Part shown: piece after piece, positions 1 to 7,795 of the stretch | How positions within the stretch are numbered: the first letter of the stretch is position 1 | Layout of the letters: every line of letters begins with the position of its first letter | Origin: NCEH01 sp043195195 | GTDB taxonomy: Bacteria; Pseudomonadota; Alphaproteobacteria; Rhizobiales; Xanthobacteraceae | Direction of reading: 5' to 3' | NCBI RefSeq assembly: GCF_043195195.1 | Contig: NZ_JBAFWT010000006.1 | Span: 171,071 to 235,070 of the forward strand | DNA length: 64,000 bases | The notes under the pieces: generated by a model | The model's database searches: none | What the model saw: the letters and a program-made list of their open reading frames with translations, nothing else | What the model was told of the DNA's origin: nothing | Made by a program: the position numbers and the translations under genes

Positions 1-715
1 CGGCGAAGAAGTCCCGCCCCTTGGCGCGGCAGGCTTCGACCGCGCGAATAAGCGATTCGAGGTCGCCGGGCTTCGCCGGGACCAGAACCGGAACCGCCGG
101 GCCTTCGTCGACGATTGCGAGCGTCTCCTCGTTCAGGCTCAGCAGATAATCGGCGCCGGCGCGGGTGGCGCGGGACAGCTCCTGCGGATCGAAGGAATCC
201 ACGCTCACCTTCATGCCCTCACCCTGCAAGGCGGCGATGAAGGCTTCGAGATGGGGAAAGGCCTGGTCCGGCAGACTGCCGAGATCGATCACGTCGGCAC
301 CGTCGGCTTTCAGCGCCCGCGCCCGCGCCAAAACCTCGTCCACGGTGAGCTTCGTCGCATCGACGATCTCGGCGAAAATGGTCACGTCATGCCGCGTCAG
401 GTCCGCAGGCCCGCCGCCCTTGCCGAAGAAATCAGGAATATCGGCAGCCTCGTCCGGCCCGCGCAGGAAGGGCACGCCGAACTTAGAGGTGAGCCGATCC
501 AGGTCGCCCCGGAACCGGCCGGGCATCACCACCCGCTCCGCGCCCTCGGGGAGGACGAAGCGGCGCTCGACGATTTCGGCGGTCATCAGGGCGGCGACTT
601 TCACCCCGATATTGACCACCACCGGCTCCAGAAACGCGTCGGCAATCTCCTCCGCCGCCTTGGCGACACGCGGCTGCGCCAGCGAACCGGTGAGGAGAAT
701 GACGCGCTCGGCCAC
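1..715 (-). CDS. Dihydropteroate synthase-like protein (DUF6513 type), C-terminus cut off by window edge
   Basis: A minus-strand frame stays open from a GTG at 715 to the window edge, giving about 238 residues without a stop. It begins AERVILLTGSLAQPRV, and later contains DVTIFAEIVDA, ADGADVIDLGS and KVSVDSFDPQE, which are TIM-barrel pterin-binding-like segments. Proteins of this type accompany tetrahydromethanopterin-linked formaldehyde oxidation in methylotrophs and resemble archaeal DHPS-related proteins. The probable role is in pterin cofactor synthesis, although the exact reaction is not settled for the family. The GTG lies two bases beyond the stop of the flavoprotein gene, so the two are cotranscribed. 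The downstream end and any C-terminal domain are outside the window. Confidence 0.75.
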   Translation of the reverse strand, partial: MAERVILLTGSLAQPRVAKAAEEIADAFLEPVVVNIGVKVAALMTAEIVERRFVLPEGAERVVMPGRFRGDLDRLTSKFGVPFLRGPDEAADIPDFFGKGGGPADLTRHDVTIFAEIVDATKLTVDEVLARARALKADGADVIDLGSLPDQAFPHLEAFIAALQGEGMKVSVDSFDPQELSRATRAGADYLLSLNEETLAIVDEGPAVPVLVPAKPGDLESLIRAVEACRAKGRDFFA

Positions 716-717
716 GG

Positions 718-1287
718 CTAGCGCGCCGAAACGGCGATGGACTTTTCCAGCTCCGCCTTGCGGGCGGCAATGGCAGCCTTCAGCTCGGCCAGGGATTCGG
801 CGACCGTGGTGGCCTCGAAGTCCTTCAGCTTGCGCGTATTTTCAAGGTCGATCTTGCGGGGAAAGACCGGTACCGGGCCGCTGGGCGCCATGGTGATGAG
901 TTCCGGGGCCGTGTCGCAGGCGAACACGATGCCCGGCACCCGGCATTTGCCGGCCTGGGCGAAGCAATTGGTCACCAGCGTGTCGGAAATGCCGTAGACG
1001 CATTTCGCCACCGTGTTGGACGAGGCCGGCGCCACCACCAGCGTGTGATATTTGCCCTCGTAGAACATGCCCACGGGCGCCGCGCTCGCGGTGGTATCGC
1101 GGAACACATGGGTATTGGCGGGCAGGGGGCTCTTGTCCTGCTTGTACATGCGCAGCACCTCTTCCGCCGCCGCCGATACGAACAGGTCCACATCGCCCAG
1201 GGTATGAATCAGCTCCAGGCTTTCGGTGAAGAAATGCCCGGAGCCGGAGAGGGCCCAGGCCCAGCGGGGATACGCGCCCTTGCTCAT
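718..1287 (-). CDS. Archaeal-type flavoprotein, probable dihydromethanopterin reductase (DmrB/AfpA-like)
   Basis: The 189-residue protein has the flavoprotein fold seen in archaeal-type dihydromethanopterin reductases. The sequence shows WALSGSGHFF near the N-terminus, then VVAPASSNTVAKCVYGISD, an FMN-binding type segment, and CDTAPELITMAPSGP. The family reduces dihydromethanopterin to tetrahydromethanopterin, the C1 carrier used in formaldehyde oxidation. The ATG at 1287 overlaps the stop of the upstream kinase gene by four bases, and the DHPS-like gene starts two bases after this stop, so a three-gene operon is clear. The substrate is inferred from neighbours; another flavoenzyme role in the same pathway is possible. 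Confidence 0.78.
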   Translation of the reverse strand: MSKGAYPRWAWALSGSGHFFTESLELIHTLGDVDLFVSAAAEEVLRMYKQDKSPLPANTHVFRDTTASAAPVGMFYEGKYHTLVVAPASSNTVAKCVYGISDTLVTNCFAQAGKCRVPGIVFACDTAPELITMAPSGPVPVFPRKIDLENTRKLKDFEATTVAESLAELKAAIAARKAELEKSIAVSAR

Positions 1288-1889
1288 GCAGCGCTCGCGG
1301 TTCGAGGAGAGGGAAAGAGCTGGTCGAGCCCTGGCGCGTCGTCGGCGGCCACGAGGCGAATGCTGCCGCCAAAGCGCGCGGCATATCCGGGAAACGCCAT
1401 GTCCACCAGCCCGAGCGCCGCCCATTCGGCGGCACCTGAATTGGCGGATGGAGGCACCGGCACGCCCGGCGCCTTCACCAAGGTGAGGCGGCGCGCGCCG
1501 AGAACAGTTGCGAGCCAGCAGGCGAGGCTGTCGGACGTCACATCCCAGCTTTCCCTGATATCGCGATGGCCGATCAGCATATGCGCCGGAAACCACAGCG
1601 CGGCCGTGCCGGCCGCCGCCGCGATCTCGTCGAGCGTCCGGCAGGGCATCAGGGCCGGCGCGCGATCGGCGAGCGAGTGGGCCATCTGCTCCATGGCCAG
1701 GATCGCCATGGAATGGCAGGCACGCTCGGACAAGGCGAGCGGGCCTTGCGCCGCGCGCACCGCATCGGCGAAGCGCCCGCCGCCGGGCACGACCACAACG
1801 CCCGGCATGCCCGCGAGCCGGCCCGCCAGCGACCTGATGTCGCCGCTGCGCTCCAGGCTGCCGCCGAGCTTGACCACGTGAGACGCCAT
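1284..1889 (-). CDS. Amino acid kinase family protein, MfnE-like
   Basis: This 201-residue protein opens with HVVKLGGSLE and carries VVVPGGGRFAD, the two glycine-rich phosphate-binding segments of the aspartate/glutamate kinase fold. It lacks regulatory ACT domains and is far shorter than aspartokinase. In methanogens and methylotrophs this small kinase type (MfnE) phosphorylates a furan alcohol on the way to methanofuran, which fits its place beside two C1-cofactor genes. The ATG at 1889 has an AGGCGAAGGGG-like ribosome binding region upstream. Longer in-frame starts back to 2138 exist but would run into the cytochrome c promoter region, so I prefer 1889. Substrate assignment is inference from context. 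Confidence 0.72.
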   Translation of the reverse strand: MASHVVKLGGSLERSGDIRSLAGRLAGMPGVVVVPGGGRFADAVRAAQGPLALSERACHSMAILAMEQMAHSLADRAPALMPCRTLDEIAAAAGTAALWFPAHMLIGHRDIRESWDVTSDSLACWLATVLGARRLTLVKAPGVPVPPSANSGAAEWAALGLVDMAFPGYAARFGGSIRLVAADDAPGLDQLFPSPRTASAA

Positions 1890-2149
1890 GGCGAACCCCT
1901 TCGCCTTCCTGAGAATCCTTGAAACTCTGATGTTAGCGGAGCCGATCGCCGCCTCCAAGCAGCATGGGTGCGCCGCACCATTGACTGACGGACGGTCATG
2001 CGCGCGCAAATGGCCACTTGGAATGTTTCCAGTGCGGCTCTTATGTCCCGGCGGGTAGTGTCCCGAACGCCACACGCCGCCACGTCTTGTCACATTTGGT
2101 CCCCGGCACGCCGGTGTCCCATCGCTCGAAATGCCCAAGGAAAGAACTC

Positions 2150-2548
2150 ATGCCCCGTCTTCTGCTCTCGGCCCTGGCCGCCCTGGCCGTTTCCAGCACG
2201 CTGGCCCATGCCGACCCGGACCTCGCCAAGGGTGAGCAATCCTTCCGCAAGTGCATGGCGTGCCACGCGGTCGGCCCCGACGCGAAGGTGAAGGTCGGCC
2301 CGCCGCTGAATGGCATCGTCGGCCGCAAATGGGCGGAATTCCCCGGCTATGCCTATTCCGACGATCTGAAGGCCGGCGCCGCGGCGGGCAAGGTGTGGGA
2401 CGAGGCCACGCTCAACGAATATCTCGCCAATCCCAAGGTGCTCGCCCCCAAGGGCAAGATGGCCTTCTTCGGCATCAAGCCGGAAGGCGAGCGCGCCGAC
2501 CTGATCGCCTATCTCAAGCAGTTCAACGCCGAGGGCGCGAAGCAATAA
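2150..2548 (+). CDS. Periplasmic class I cytochrome c (cytochrome c2-like)
   Basis: A 132-residue small electron carrier. Residues 1-21 form a Sec signal peptide with a hydrophobic core (LLLSALAALAVSS) and an AHA cleavage site. The haem motif CMACH lies at 35-39 and a likely Met axial ligand in GKMAFFG near 108, with the usual GPPLNGIVGR and PGYAYSD landmarks of cytochrome c2. It should shuttle electrons in the periplasm between the bc1 complex and an oxidase or dehydrogenase. The ATG at 2150 follows AAGGAAAG; the longer frame back to 2018 has no signal-peptide logic. The gene stands alone, divergent from the C1-cofactor operon. Confidence 0.9.
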   Translation: MPRLLLSALAALAVSSTLAHADPDLAKGEQSFRKCMACHAVGPDAKVKVGPPLNGIVGRKWAEFPGYAYSDDLKAGAAAGKVWDEATLNEYLANPKVLAPKGKMAFFGIKPEGERADLIAYLKQFNAEGAKQ

Positions 2549-2615
2549 TTCCCCCGCGCCGACAGGCTTGTTTTCTCGCCCAGGCCATGGTGTGGCTTGG
2601 GCGGGAGGGACCTCA

Positions 2616-3380
2616 ATGTCCGACAATCCTTCGCGTCTCCAGCGTCTGTTCGTCGAGGATGATCTGAGCGACGGCGCCCAGATCCTGCTCGCGGCCGAGC
2701 AGGCCCATTATGTCGCGAATGTGCTGCGCATGCAGGTGGGCGGCAGCCTGCTGCTGTTCAACGGGCGGGATGGCGAATGGCTCGCCCACCGGATCGAAGG
2801 CCACAAGCGCGAGGTGCGGTTCGCCGCCGAGCGGGCGCTTCGGCCCCAGCCGCCGGCGGGCGACCTCGACTATGCCTTCGCCCCGCTGAAGCACGCTCGC
2901 CTCGACTATATGATTCAGAAGGCGGTGGAGATGGGGGCGGGGCGCTTGGTCCCGGTGCTCACCCGCTACACCCAGGTCAACAGGGTCAACACCGACCGCA
3001 TGCGCGCCAACGCGGTGGAAGCGGCGGAGCAATGCGGCATCCTCTCCCTGCCGCAGGTGAGCGAGCCCGTAGCGCTGGACAAATGGCTCGCCGCCCTCCC
3101 GCGCGACCGGGTCCTGGTGTTCTGCGACGAAAGCGCGGCCCACACCGATCCGATCGCGACCCTGCGGGCCGCCGCACCTGGGCCCGCCAGCGTGCTGATC
3201 GGCCCCGAAGGGGGATTCGCCTCGGAAGAGCGGCGCATGCTGCATGCGCACCCCGGCGTGGTGGTTCTCTCGCTCGGCCCGCGCATCCTGCGGGCGGATA
3301 CGGCGGCGGTTGCGGCCCTGACCTTGATCCAAGCGGTGCGCGGCGATCTTGCCGGGGCGGCTCCGGGCGGGCGGGCCTGA
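2616..3380 (+). CDS. rsmE: 16S rRNA (uracil1498-N3)-methyltransferase RsmE
   Basis: This 254-residue SPOUT-family methyltransferase modifies U1498 in the decoding region of 16S rRNA. The N-terminal PUA-like half holds ...AHYVANVLRMQVG. The C-terminal knot region has the family marks AVEMGAGRLVPVLT, LIGPEGGFASEE and SLGPRILRADTAAVAAL. The ATG at 2616 follows GGGAGGGA by about six bases, whereas the longer frame from 2568 has no ribosome binding site. Length is normal. It is followed by an AT-rich spacer and then the YbdK-type ligase. Confidence 0.95.
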   Translation: MSDNPSRLQRLFVEDDLSDGAQILLAAEQAHYVANVLRMQVGGSLLLFNGRDGEWLAHRIEGHKREVRFAAERALRPQPPAGDLDYAFAPLKHARLDYMIQKAVEMGAGRLVPVLTRYTQVNRVNTDRMRANAVEAAEQCGILSLPQVSEPVALDKWLAALPRDRVLVFCDESAAHTDPIATLRAAAPGPASVLIGPEGGFASEERRMLHAHPGVVVLSLGPRILRADTAAVAALTLIQAVRGDLAGAAPGGRA

Positions 3381-3634
3381 TCCCCCTGTAAAAAGAAGCG
3401 TATAACGCGCCAGAGCCCTCTTGGTTCCATGTGTCTTTTGACGTAAATTTTAAAAATTGTAAGGCATTCATTTCTCTTTCGAAACGACGATAATAATAAT
3501 TCTAAATAACAGTGCGATCCTCGCGTTGATTTCACTGCCGCATTTACGTCCTATTTTTCCTCAACCTCCGCGCAACCGAAACCCAAGCGTGGCGTTACAG
3601 CCATGCATCTGGGTGAGATGCGGAGGGACGGCGA
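3381..3634. promoter_or_regulatory. AT-rich intergenic region upstream of the YbdK-type ligase
   Basis: This 254-base gap is strikingly AT-rich compared with its surroundings between about 3430 and 3530. It contains a perfect 13-base palindrome AATTTTAAAAATT at 3446-3458 and the run GATAATAATAATTC further on. A TTGACG at 3438-3443 could be a -35 element, but I see no good -10 at standard spacing. No gene is supported here. It may hold a promoter and a regulator site for the downstream ligase gene. Confidence 0.35.
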
Positions 3635-4756
3635 ATGTCGGAAGACTACCGATTTGGCATCGAAGAAGAATTCTTCGTAGTCGATGCGCAAACCAAGTCC
3701 GTGCAACGGCGTATGCCGGCACGGTTTTTCGACGACCTGACCCAGCAGCTTGGTGATTCCGTCACGGTGGAATTGCTTCAGTCCCAGCTCGAGATGGCGA
3801 CCAGCCCCGCGACGCAGACCAGCAGCGCCCTTGATGAATTGCGCGAACTGCGCGCCCGGGCGGCGAGGGTCGCGGCGGAACACGGGCTCTGCTTCATTGC
3901 GGCCGGCACCCACCCCACCGCGACCTGGGAGGGCGTGCGGCACACCGAGGCCAACCGCTACGACGGGCTGATGCACGATTTGCAGATGCTCGGCGAGCGC
4001 AACATGGTCTGCGGGCTGCACGTGCATGTGGAATTGCCCGATCCCGACCAGCGGGTGGACGTGATGCGCCGCATCCTGCCCTACATCCCCCACTTCATCG
4101 CGCTCGCCACCTCCTCACCCTTCTGGGGCTCGAAGCAGACCGGGCTCATGGGCTACCGGCTTGCCGCCTACGACGAACTCCCCCGCACCGGACTGCCGGA
4201 ACTGTTCGAGAGCAGCGCCGATTACCAGACCTATGTGGATGCCATGGTGGAGGCGCGGGCGATCACCGATTCGAGCTATGTGTGGTGGGCGATCCGGCCC
4301 TCCGCGAAGCATCCGACGCTGGAACTGCGCGCGCCCGACAGTTGCACCCGGATCCAGGATACGGTCGCCATCTCCGCGCTTTACCGTGCGCTGGTGCGCT
4401 ATCTCGTGCGCAACCCGAGTCACAATGCGCAGATCGGCGCGGTGGACCGGGCGATCGCCAACGAGAACAAATGGCGCGCCCAACGCTACGGCATCCACGG
4501 TTCATTCGTGAATCTGGCCGAGCGGCGGGCGGTTCCGGTATCGGATGCGGTGGAATCGCTCATCGTCATGGTGGGCGAGGATGCCGACGCGCTCGGCGCC
4601 CTCGAAGCCCTGCTGCACCTGCGGACGATTTCCATGGCCGGCACCAGCGCCGATGTCCAACTGGCGGTCTATCAGGAGGCCCAGCACCGCACCGGAAACC
4701 GGGGCGAAGCGCTGAATGCGGTCAAGACCTGGCTCGCCCACACGACCCTGCAATAG
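3635..4756 (+). CDS. Carboxylate-amine ligase, YbdK / glutamate-cysteine ligase family 2
   Basis: The 373-residue protein has the GCS2 family start YRFGIEEEFFVVD, then GLHVHVELPD, SPFWGSKQTGLMGYR and WWAIRPS..TLELRAPDS, all standard for YbdK-type ATP-dependent carboxylate-amine ligases. E. coli YbdK shows weak glutamate-cysteine ligase activity in vitro; the real substrate is unknown for most members. It sits right after rsmE, a place often taken by glutathione synthesis genes in related bacteria, so a role in thiol or gamma-glutamyl metabolism is possible. The ATG at 3635 is preceded by GGAGGG. It is followed by a terminator stem belonging to the converging gene. Confidence 0.88.
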   Translation: MSEDYRFGIEEEFFVVDAQTKSVQRRMPARFFDDLTQQLGDSVTVELLQSQLEMATSPATQTSSALDELRELRARAARVAAEHGLCFIAAGTHPTATWEGVRHTEANRYDGLMHDLQMLGERNMVCGLHVHVELPDPDQRVDVMRRILPYIPHFIALATSSPFWGSKQTGLMGYRLAAYDELPRTGLPELFESSADYQTYVDAMVEARAITDSSYVWWAIRPSAKHPTLELRAPDSCTRIQDTVAISALYRALVRYLVRNPSHNAQIGAVDRAIANENKWRAQRYGIHGSFVNLAERRAVPVSDAVESLIVMVGEDADALGALEALLHLRTISMAGTSADVQLAVYQEAQHRTGNRGEALNAVKTWLAHTTLQ

Positions 4757-4770
4757 GCCGCCCGGCAATG

Positions 4771-4797
4771 AAAAAGGGGCCCCAGCGCGGGGCCCCC
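4771..4797 (-). terminator. Intrinsic terminator for the FAH family gene
   Basis: A perfect 8-bp stem GGGGCCCC-AGCGC-GGGGCCCC (4776-4796) is preceded on the plus strand by AAAAA, giving a U-tract on the minus-strand transcript. It lies just past the stop of the minus-strand hydrolase gene at 4804 and also follows the plus-strand ligase gene. Confidence 0.8.
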
Positions 4798-4803
4798 CTC
4801 CTG

Positions 4804-5652
4804 TCAGCCCGCGAACGGAACGACGGTCTGCTGCTGTTCGCCGAGACCCTGGATGCCGACCTTCATGACGTCGCCGGCCTTGAGATAGCGCGGCGGCTTC
4901 ATGCCGAGGCCGACGCCGGGCGGCGTGCCGGTGGTGATGATATCGCCGGGATCGAGCACCATGAACTGGCTGATGTAGGACACCAGATAGGCCGGATCGA
5001 AGATCATGGTGCGGGTGGAGCCGTCCTGGACCCTTTCCCCGTTCACTTCCAGCCACATGGCAAGGTCGGAGGTGTCGGACATCTCGTCGGTGGTGACGAG
5101 CCAGGGGCCGATGGGGCCGAAGGTCTCGCATCCCTTGCCCTTGGTCCACTGGCCACCGCGCTCGATCTGGAACGCACGCTCGGACACGTCGTTGCACACG
5201 GCATAGCCGGCCACATGCTTCAGCGCGTCGGCCTTTTCCACATAGCGGGCACGGGCGCCAATCACGATCAGCAATTCCACTTCCCAATCGAGCTTGGTAG
5301 AGCCCTTGGGAATCATCACGACGTCATTGGGACCGCCGACGCAGTTCGGCGCCTTGTTGAACAGCACCGGTTCGTCGGGGATGGGGTTGCCGGTCTCCTC
5401 GGCATGGTCAGCGAAGTTGAGGCCCACTGCGACAAAGTTTCCCGGCCGGGGGACGCAGGAACCGAGGCGCACGCCCTCGGGCGCCAGCGGAAACGCCTGG
5501 GGGTCGGCGGCACGGATCCGGGCGAGGCCCTCGGGGGTGAGCACGTCGCCGGCGATGTCCTGGACCAGGGATGAGATGTCCCGGATCTTGCCGGTTGAAT
5601 CGATTAGACCCGGCTTTTCCTGTCCTTTTTCCCCGAAGCGAACGAGCTTCAT
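4804..5652 (-). CDS. Fumarylacetoacetate hydrolase family protein
   Basis: The 282-residue protein has the FAH/ureidoglycolate lyase-like arrangement: N-terminal MKLVRFGEKGQEKPG, then VGLNFADHAEE, the metal-ligand segment DWEVELLIVIG, NDVSERAFQ, KGCETFGPIGPWLVT and TTGTPPGVGLGMKPP. These enzymes use a divalent metal to hydrolyse or isomerise beta-diketo acids, or act as lyases in sugar or aromatic breakdown. The precise substrate cannot be read from sequence. The ATG at 5652 follows an AGGGAGAGG ribosome binding site; the upstream frame extension to 5907 is low-complexity and rejected. It is a single-gene unit ended by the stem at 4771. Confidence 0.88.
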   Translation of the reverse strand: MKLVRFGEKGQEKPGLIDSTGKIRDISSLVQDIAGDVLTPEGLARIRAADPQAFPLAPEGVRLGSCVPRPGNFVAVGLNFADHAEETGNPIPDEPVLFNKAPNCVGGPNDVVMIPKGSTKLDWEVELLIVIGARARYVEKADALKHVAGYAVCNDVSERAFQIERGGQWTKGKGCETFGPIGPWLVTTDEMSDTSDLAMWLEVNGERVQDGSTRTMIFDPAYLVSYISQFMVLDPGDIITTGTPPGVGLGMKPPRYLKAGDVMKVGIQGLGEQQQTVVPFAG

Positions 5653-5882
5653 CGGACCTCTCCCTGCTTTCGATGAATGTGCGGACACGACCGGCCCACT
5701 GGCGCGCAAGCTGGCGCGCGCGAGCCAATTGGTCAATGCTTGCGACGCTTGCTCGGATCGATTCGCGCACGGGTGTTGCAAACCACCGGTGGCGGAGCCG
5801 GTGAAGTTATGTTGCTGTGCGGTAGAATTGAAAGTCGTGTTCGCAGTGGCGTCATAAAAAGGATACACGACTCCGGCTAAGT

Positions 5883-5900
5883 CCGTCACACTGCTCTCAG
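5883..5900 (+). promoter_or_regulatory. Weak Pho-box candidate upstream of plcP-like gene
   Basis: CCGTCAC at 5883-5889, four bases, then CTCTCAG at 5894-5900 resemble two PhoB half-sites (consensus CTGTCAT-N4-CTGTCAT), with five of seven bases matching in each. It lies 27 bases before the GTG start, closer than usual. The support is only the pattern plus the known PhoB control of PlcP in Sinorhizobium. Confidence 0.25.
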
Positions 5901-5927
5901 GGAGCAAATTTCCGCAGAGGCCATGCC

Positions 5928-6728
5928 GTGAGCGATAGCCCTGAAGCGCGCAGGTACAGAGCTCTGTTCATCTCCGACGTCCATCTCGGGACCAAGGGAT
6001 GCCAGGCCGACCTTCTTCTCGACTTCCTGAAATTTCATGACGCCGATACGGTTTACCTGGTCGGCGACATCGTCGACGGCTGGCGCCTGCGCAGCTCCTG
6101 GTATTGGCCGCAGAAGCACAATGACGTGGTGCAGAAGCTGCTGCGCAAGGGCCGCAAGGGCACGCGCATGGTGTACCTGCCCGGGAATCACGACGAATTC
6201 CTGCGCGATTACTACGGCACGCATTTCGGCGGCATCGAGGTCGTGGAAACAGCGATCCATGAAGCCGCGGACGGCAAGCGCTACCTCGTGATCCATGGCG
6301 ACGTGTTCGACGTGGTGGTGCGCCACGCCAAATGGCTCGCCTTCCTGGGCGACGGCGCCTACACGCTCGCGCTCGCGATCAACACCTATGTGAACCTCGC
6401 GCGCCGCAAGCTCGGCCTCACCTATTGGTCGCTCAGCCAATGGGCGAAGCTGAAGGTGAAGAATGCGGTGAATTACATCGGCAAGTTCGAGGAAGCGGTT
6501 GCCGACGAGGCCAAGCGGCATAAAGTGGATGGCGTGATCTGCGGCCATATCCACCATGCGGTCATTCATGACCAGTTCGGTGTACGGTACGTGAATTGCG
6601 GAGACTGGGTCGAAAGCTGCACCGCCATCGCGGAGCATGACGACGGGCGCATGGAAATCATTTCCTGGACACGCCGCCTCGAAGCGGTGCCCGAATCCGA
6701 AGTTGAGGGGGCGCGCGCGGCGGCCTGA
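5928..6728 (+). CDS. plcP: Metallophosphoesterase, probable PlcP-type phospholipase C (LpxH-like fold)
   Basis: A 266-residue calcineurin-like phosphoesterase. Its metal-binding motifs are in order: ISDVHLG (D17, H19), GDIVDGW (D47), GNHDE (86-90) and ICGHIHH near residue 204. Automatic annotation would call this LpxH (UDP-2,3-diacylglucosamine hydrolase). However, Sinorhizobium PlcP (SMc00171) belongs to this family and cleaves phosphatidylcholine to diacylglycerol under phosphate limitation. Coupling to an Agt-like glycosyltransferase, whose start overlaps this stop, supports PlcP over LpxH. The GTG start at 5928 is preceded by AGAGG at 5916-5920. The lipid substrate is inference from context; LpxH activity is not excluded. 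Confidence 0.72.
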   Translation: MSDSPEARRYRALFISDVHLGTKGCQADLLLDFLKFHDADTVYLVGDIVDGWRLRSSWYWPQKHNDVVQKLLRKGRKGTRMVYLPGNHDEFLRDYYGTHFGGIEVVETAIHEAADGKRYLVIHGDVFDVVVRHAKWLAFLGDGAYTLALAINTYVNLARRKLGLTYWSLSQWAKLKVKNAVNYIGKFEEAVADEAKRHKVDGVICGHIHHAVIHDQFGVRYVNCGDWVESCTAIAEHDDGRMEIISWTRRLEAVPESEVEGARAAA

Positions 6729-7795
6729 TGCGGGTACTTGTGGCGACGGATGCCTGGCACCCCCAGATCAACGGGGTGGTGCGTTCTCTTGAGCATACCG
6801 CACGGGAGGCCGAGGCCCTCGGTGCCGAGATGATGTTCCTGAGCCCGCAAGGGTTCCGCACCGTGCCCTTGCCCACTTACCAGGAAATCCGCCTCGCTCT
6901 GGCCACCCCGCGCATGATCATGCGGCGGATCGAGGCGATGCGGCCAGACTTCGTGCATGTCGCGACCGAGGGGCCGATCGGCATGCTGGTGCGGCGCGCC
7001 TGCATCGCCTCCAAGCGCACCTTCACCACCAGCTATCACACCAAATTCCCGGAATATCTCTCCGCCCGCGCGCCGGTGCCGGAACGCCTGACCTATGCCT
7101 GGCTGCGCAGCTTCCACAATGCCGGCGGCGGCGTGATGGTCTCCACCGCCACGCTGGAGCGGGAATTGGATTCGCGCGGCTTCAAGCGCCTGATGCGCTG
7201 GTCGCGCGGCGTCGACGCGGACATGTTCCGGCCGCGCCCGGAGGTGGACCTGGGCTTGCCGAAGCCGGTCTTCCTGTTCGTCGGCCGGGTCGCGGTCGAA
7301 AAGAATATCGAGGCCTTCCTGGCACTGGACCTGCCGGGTTCGAAAGTGGTGGTCGGCGGCGGCCCGGCGCTCAACAGCCTCAAGGAGCGCTATCCCGCCA
7401 CCCACTTCCTCGGCCCGCTGGAGGGCGAGGATCTCGCGCGGGTCTATTCCGGCAGCGACGTGTTCGTATTCCCGAGCCGCACCGACACCTTCGGCATCGT
7501 GCTGCTGGAGGCCCTGGCGAGCGGGCTGCCGGTGGCCGCCTATCCCGTCACCGGCCCCAAGGACGTGCTGGAAGATGCCACCGAGCCGGTGGGCGTGCTG
7601 GACGAGGATCTGCGCAACGCCTGCCTGAAGGCGCTGGAGTTGTCGCCGGTGGCGGCACGGGACTTCGCCTTGCGACACACATGGCGCGAATGCGCGCGCC
7701 AGTTTCTCGACAATGTGCTGATCGCCCATGATTTCGGCCCGGTGGCGCGGCGCTTTCGCTTATTGCGGCGGACCCGTATCGTCTCCTCCGCATGA
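6728..7795 (+). CDS. GT4-family glycosyltransferase, probable diacylglycerol glycosyltransferase (Agt-like)
   Basis: A 355-residue GT-B glycosyltransferase. The N-terminal acceptor domain begins RVLVATDAWHPQINGVVRSL, with HVATEGPIG and TTSYHTKFPEYLSAR. The C-terminal nucleotide-sugar domain has FLFVGRVAVEKNIEAF and FVFPSRTDTFGIVLLEALASGLPV (the EX7E region). Similar proteins include plant SQD2 and the Agrobacterium enzyme Agt, which makes monoglucosyl and glucuronosyl diacylglycerol. The start overlaps the plcP-like stop (TGATG), so diacylglycerol released by the first enzyme could be glycosylated directly. Sugar donor specificity cannot be read here. The stop overlaps the next gene's start by four bases, so three genes may be cotranscribed. 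Confidence 0.78.
   Translation: MRVLVATDAWHPQINGVVRSLEHTAREAEALGAEMMFLSPQGFRTVPLPTYQEIRLALATPRMIMRRIEAMRPDFVHVATEGPIGMLVRRACIASKRTFTTSYHTKFPEYLSARAPVPERLTYAWLRSFHNAGGGVMVSTATLERELDSRGFKRLMRWSRGVDADMFRPRPEVDLGLPKPVFLFVGRVAVEKNIEAFLALDLPGSKVVVGGGPALNSLKERYPATHFLGPLEGEDLARVYSGSDVFVFPSRTDTFGIVLLEALASGLPVAAYPVTGPKDVLEDATEPVGVLDEDLRNACLKALELSPVAARDFALRHTWRECARQFLDNVLIAHDFGPVARRFRLLRRTRIVSSA

Noticed and set aside
5928..6728. Plain LpxH assignment for the metallophosphoesterase
   Set aside because: Motifs fit both LpxH and PlcP; the coupled glycosyltransferase makes PlcP more likely, so LpxH is kept only as an alternative.
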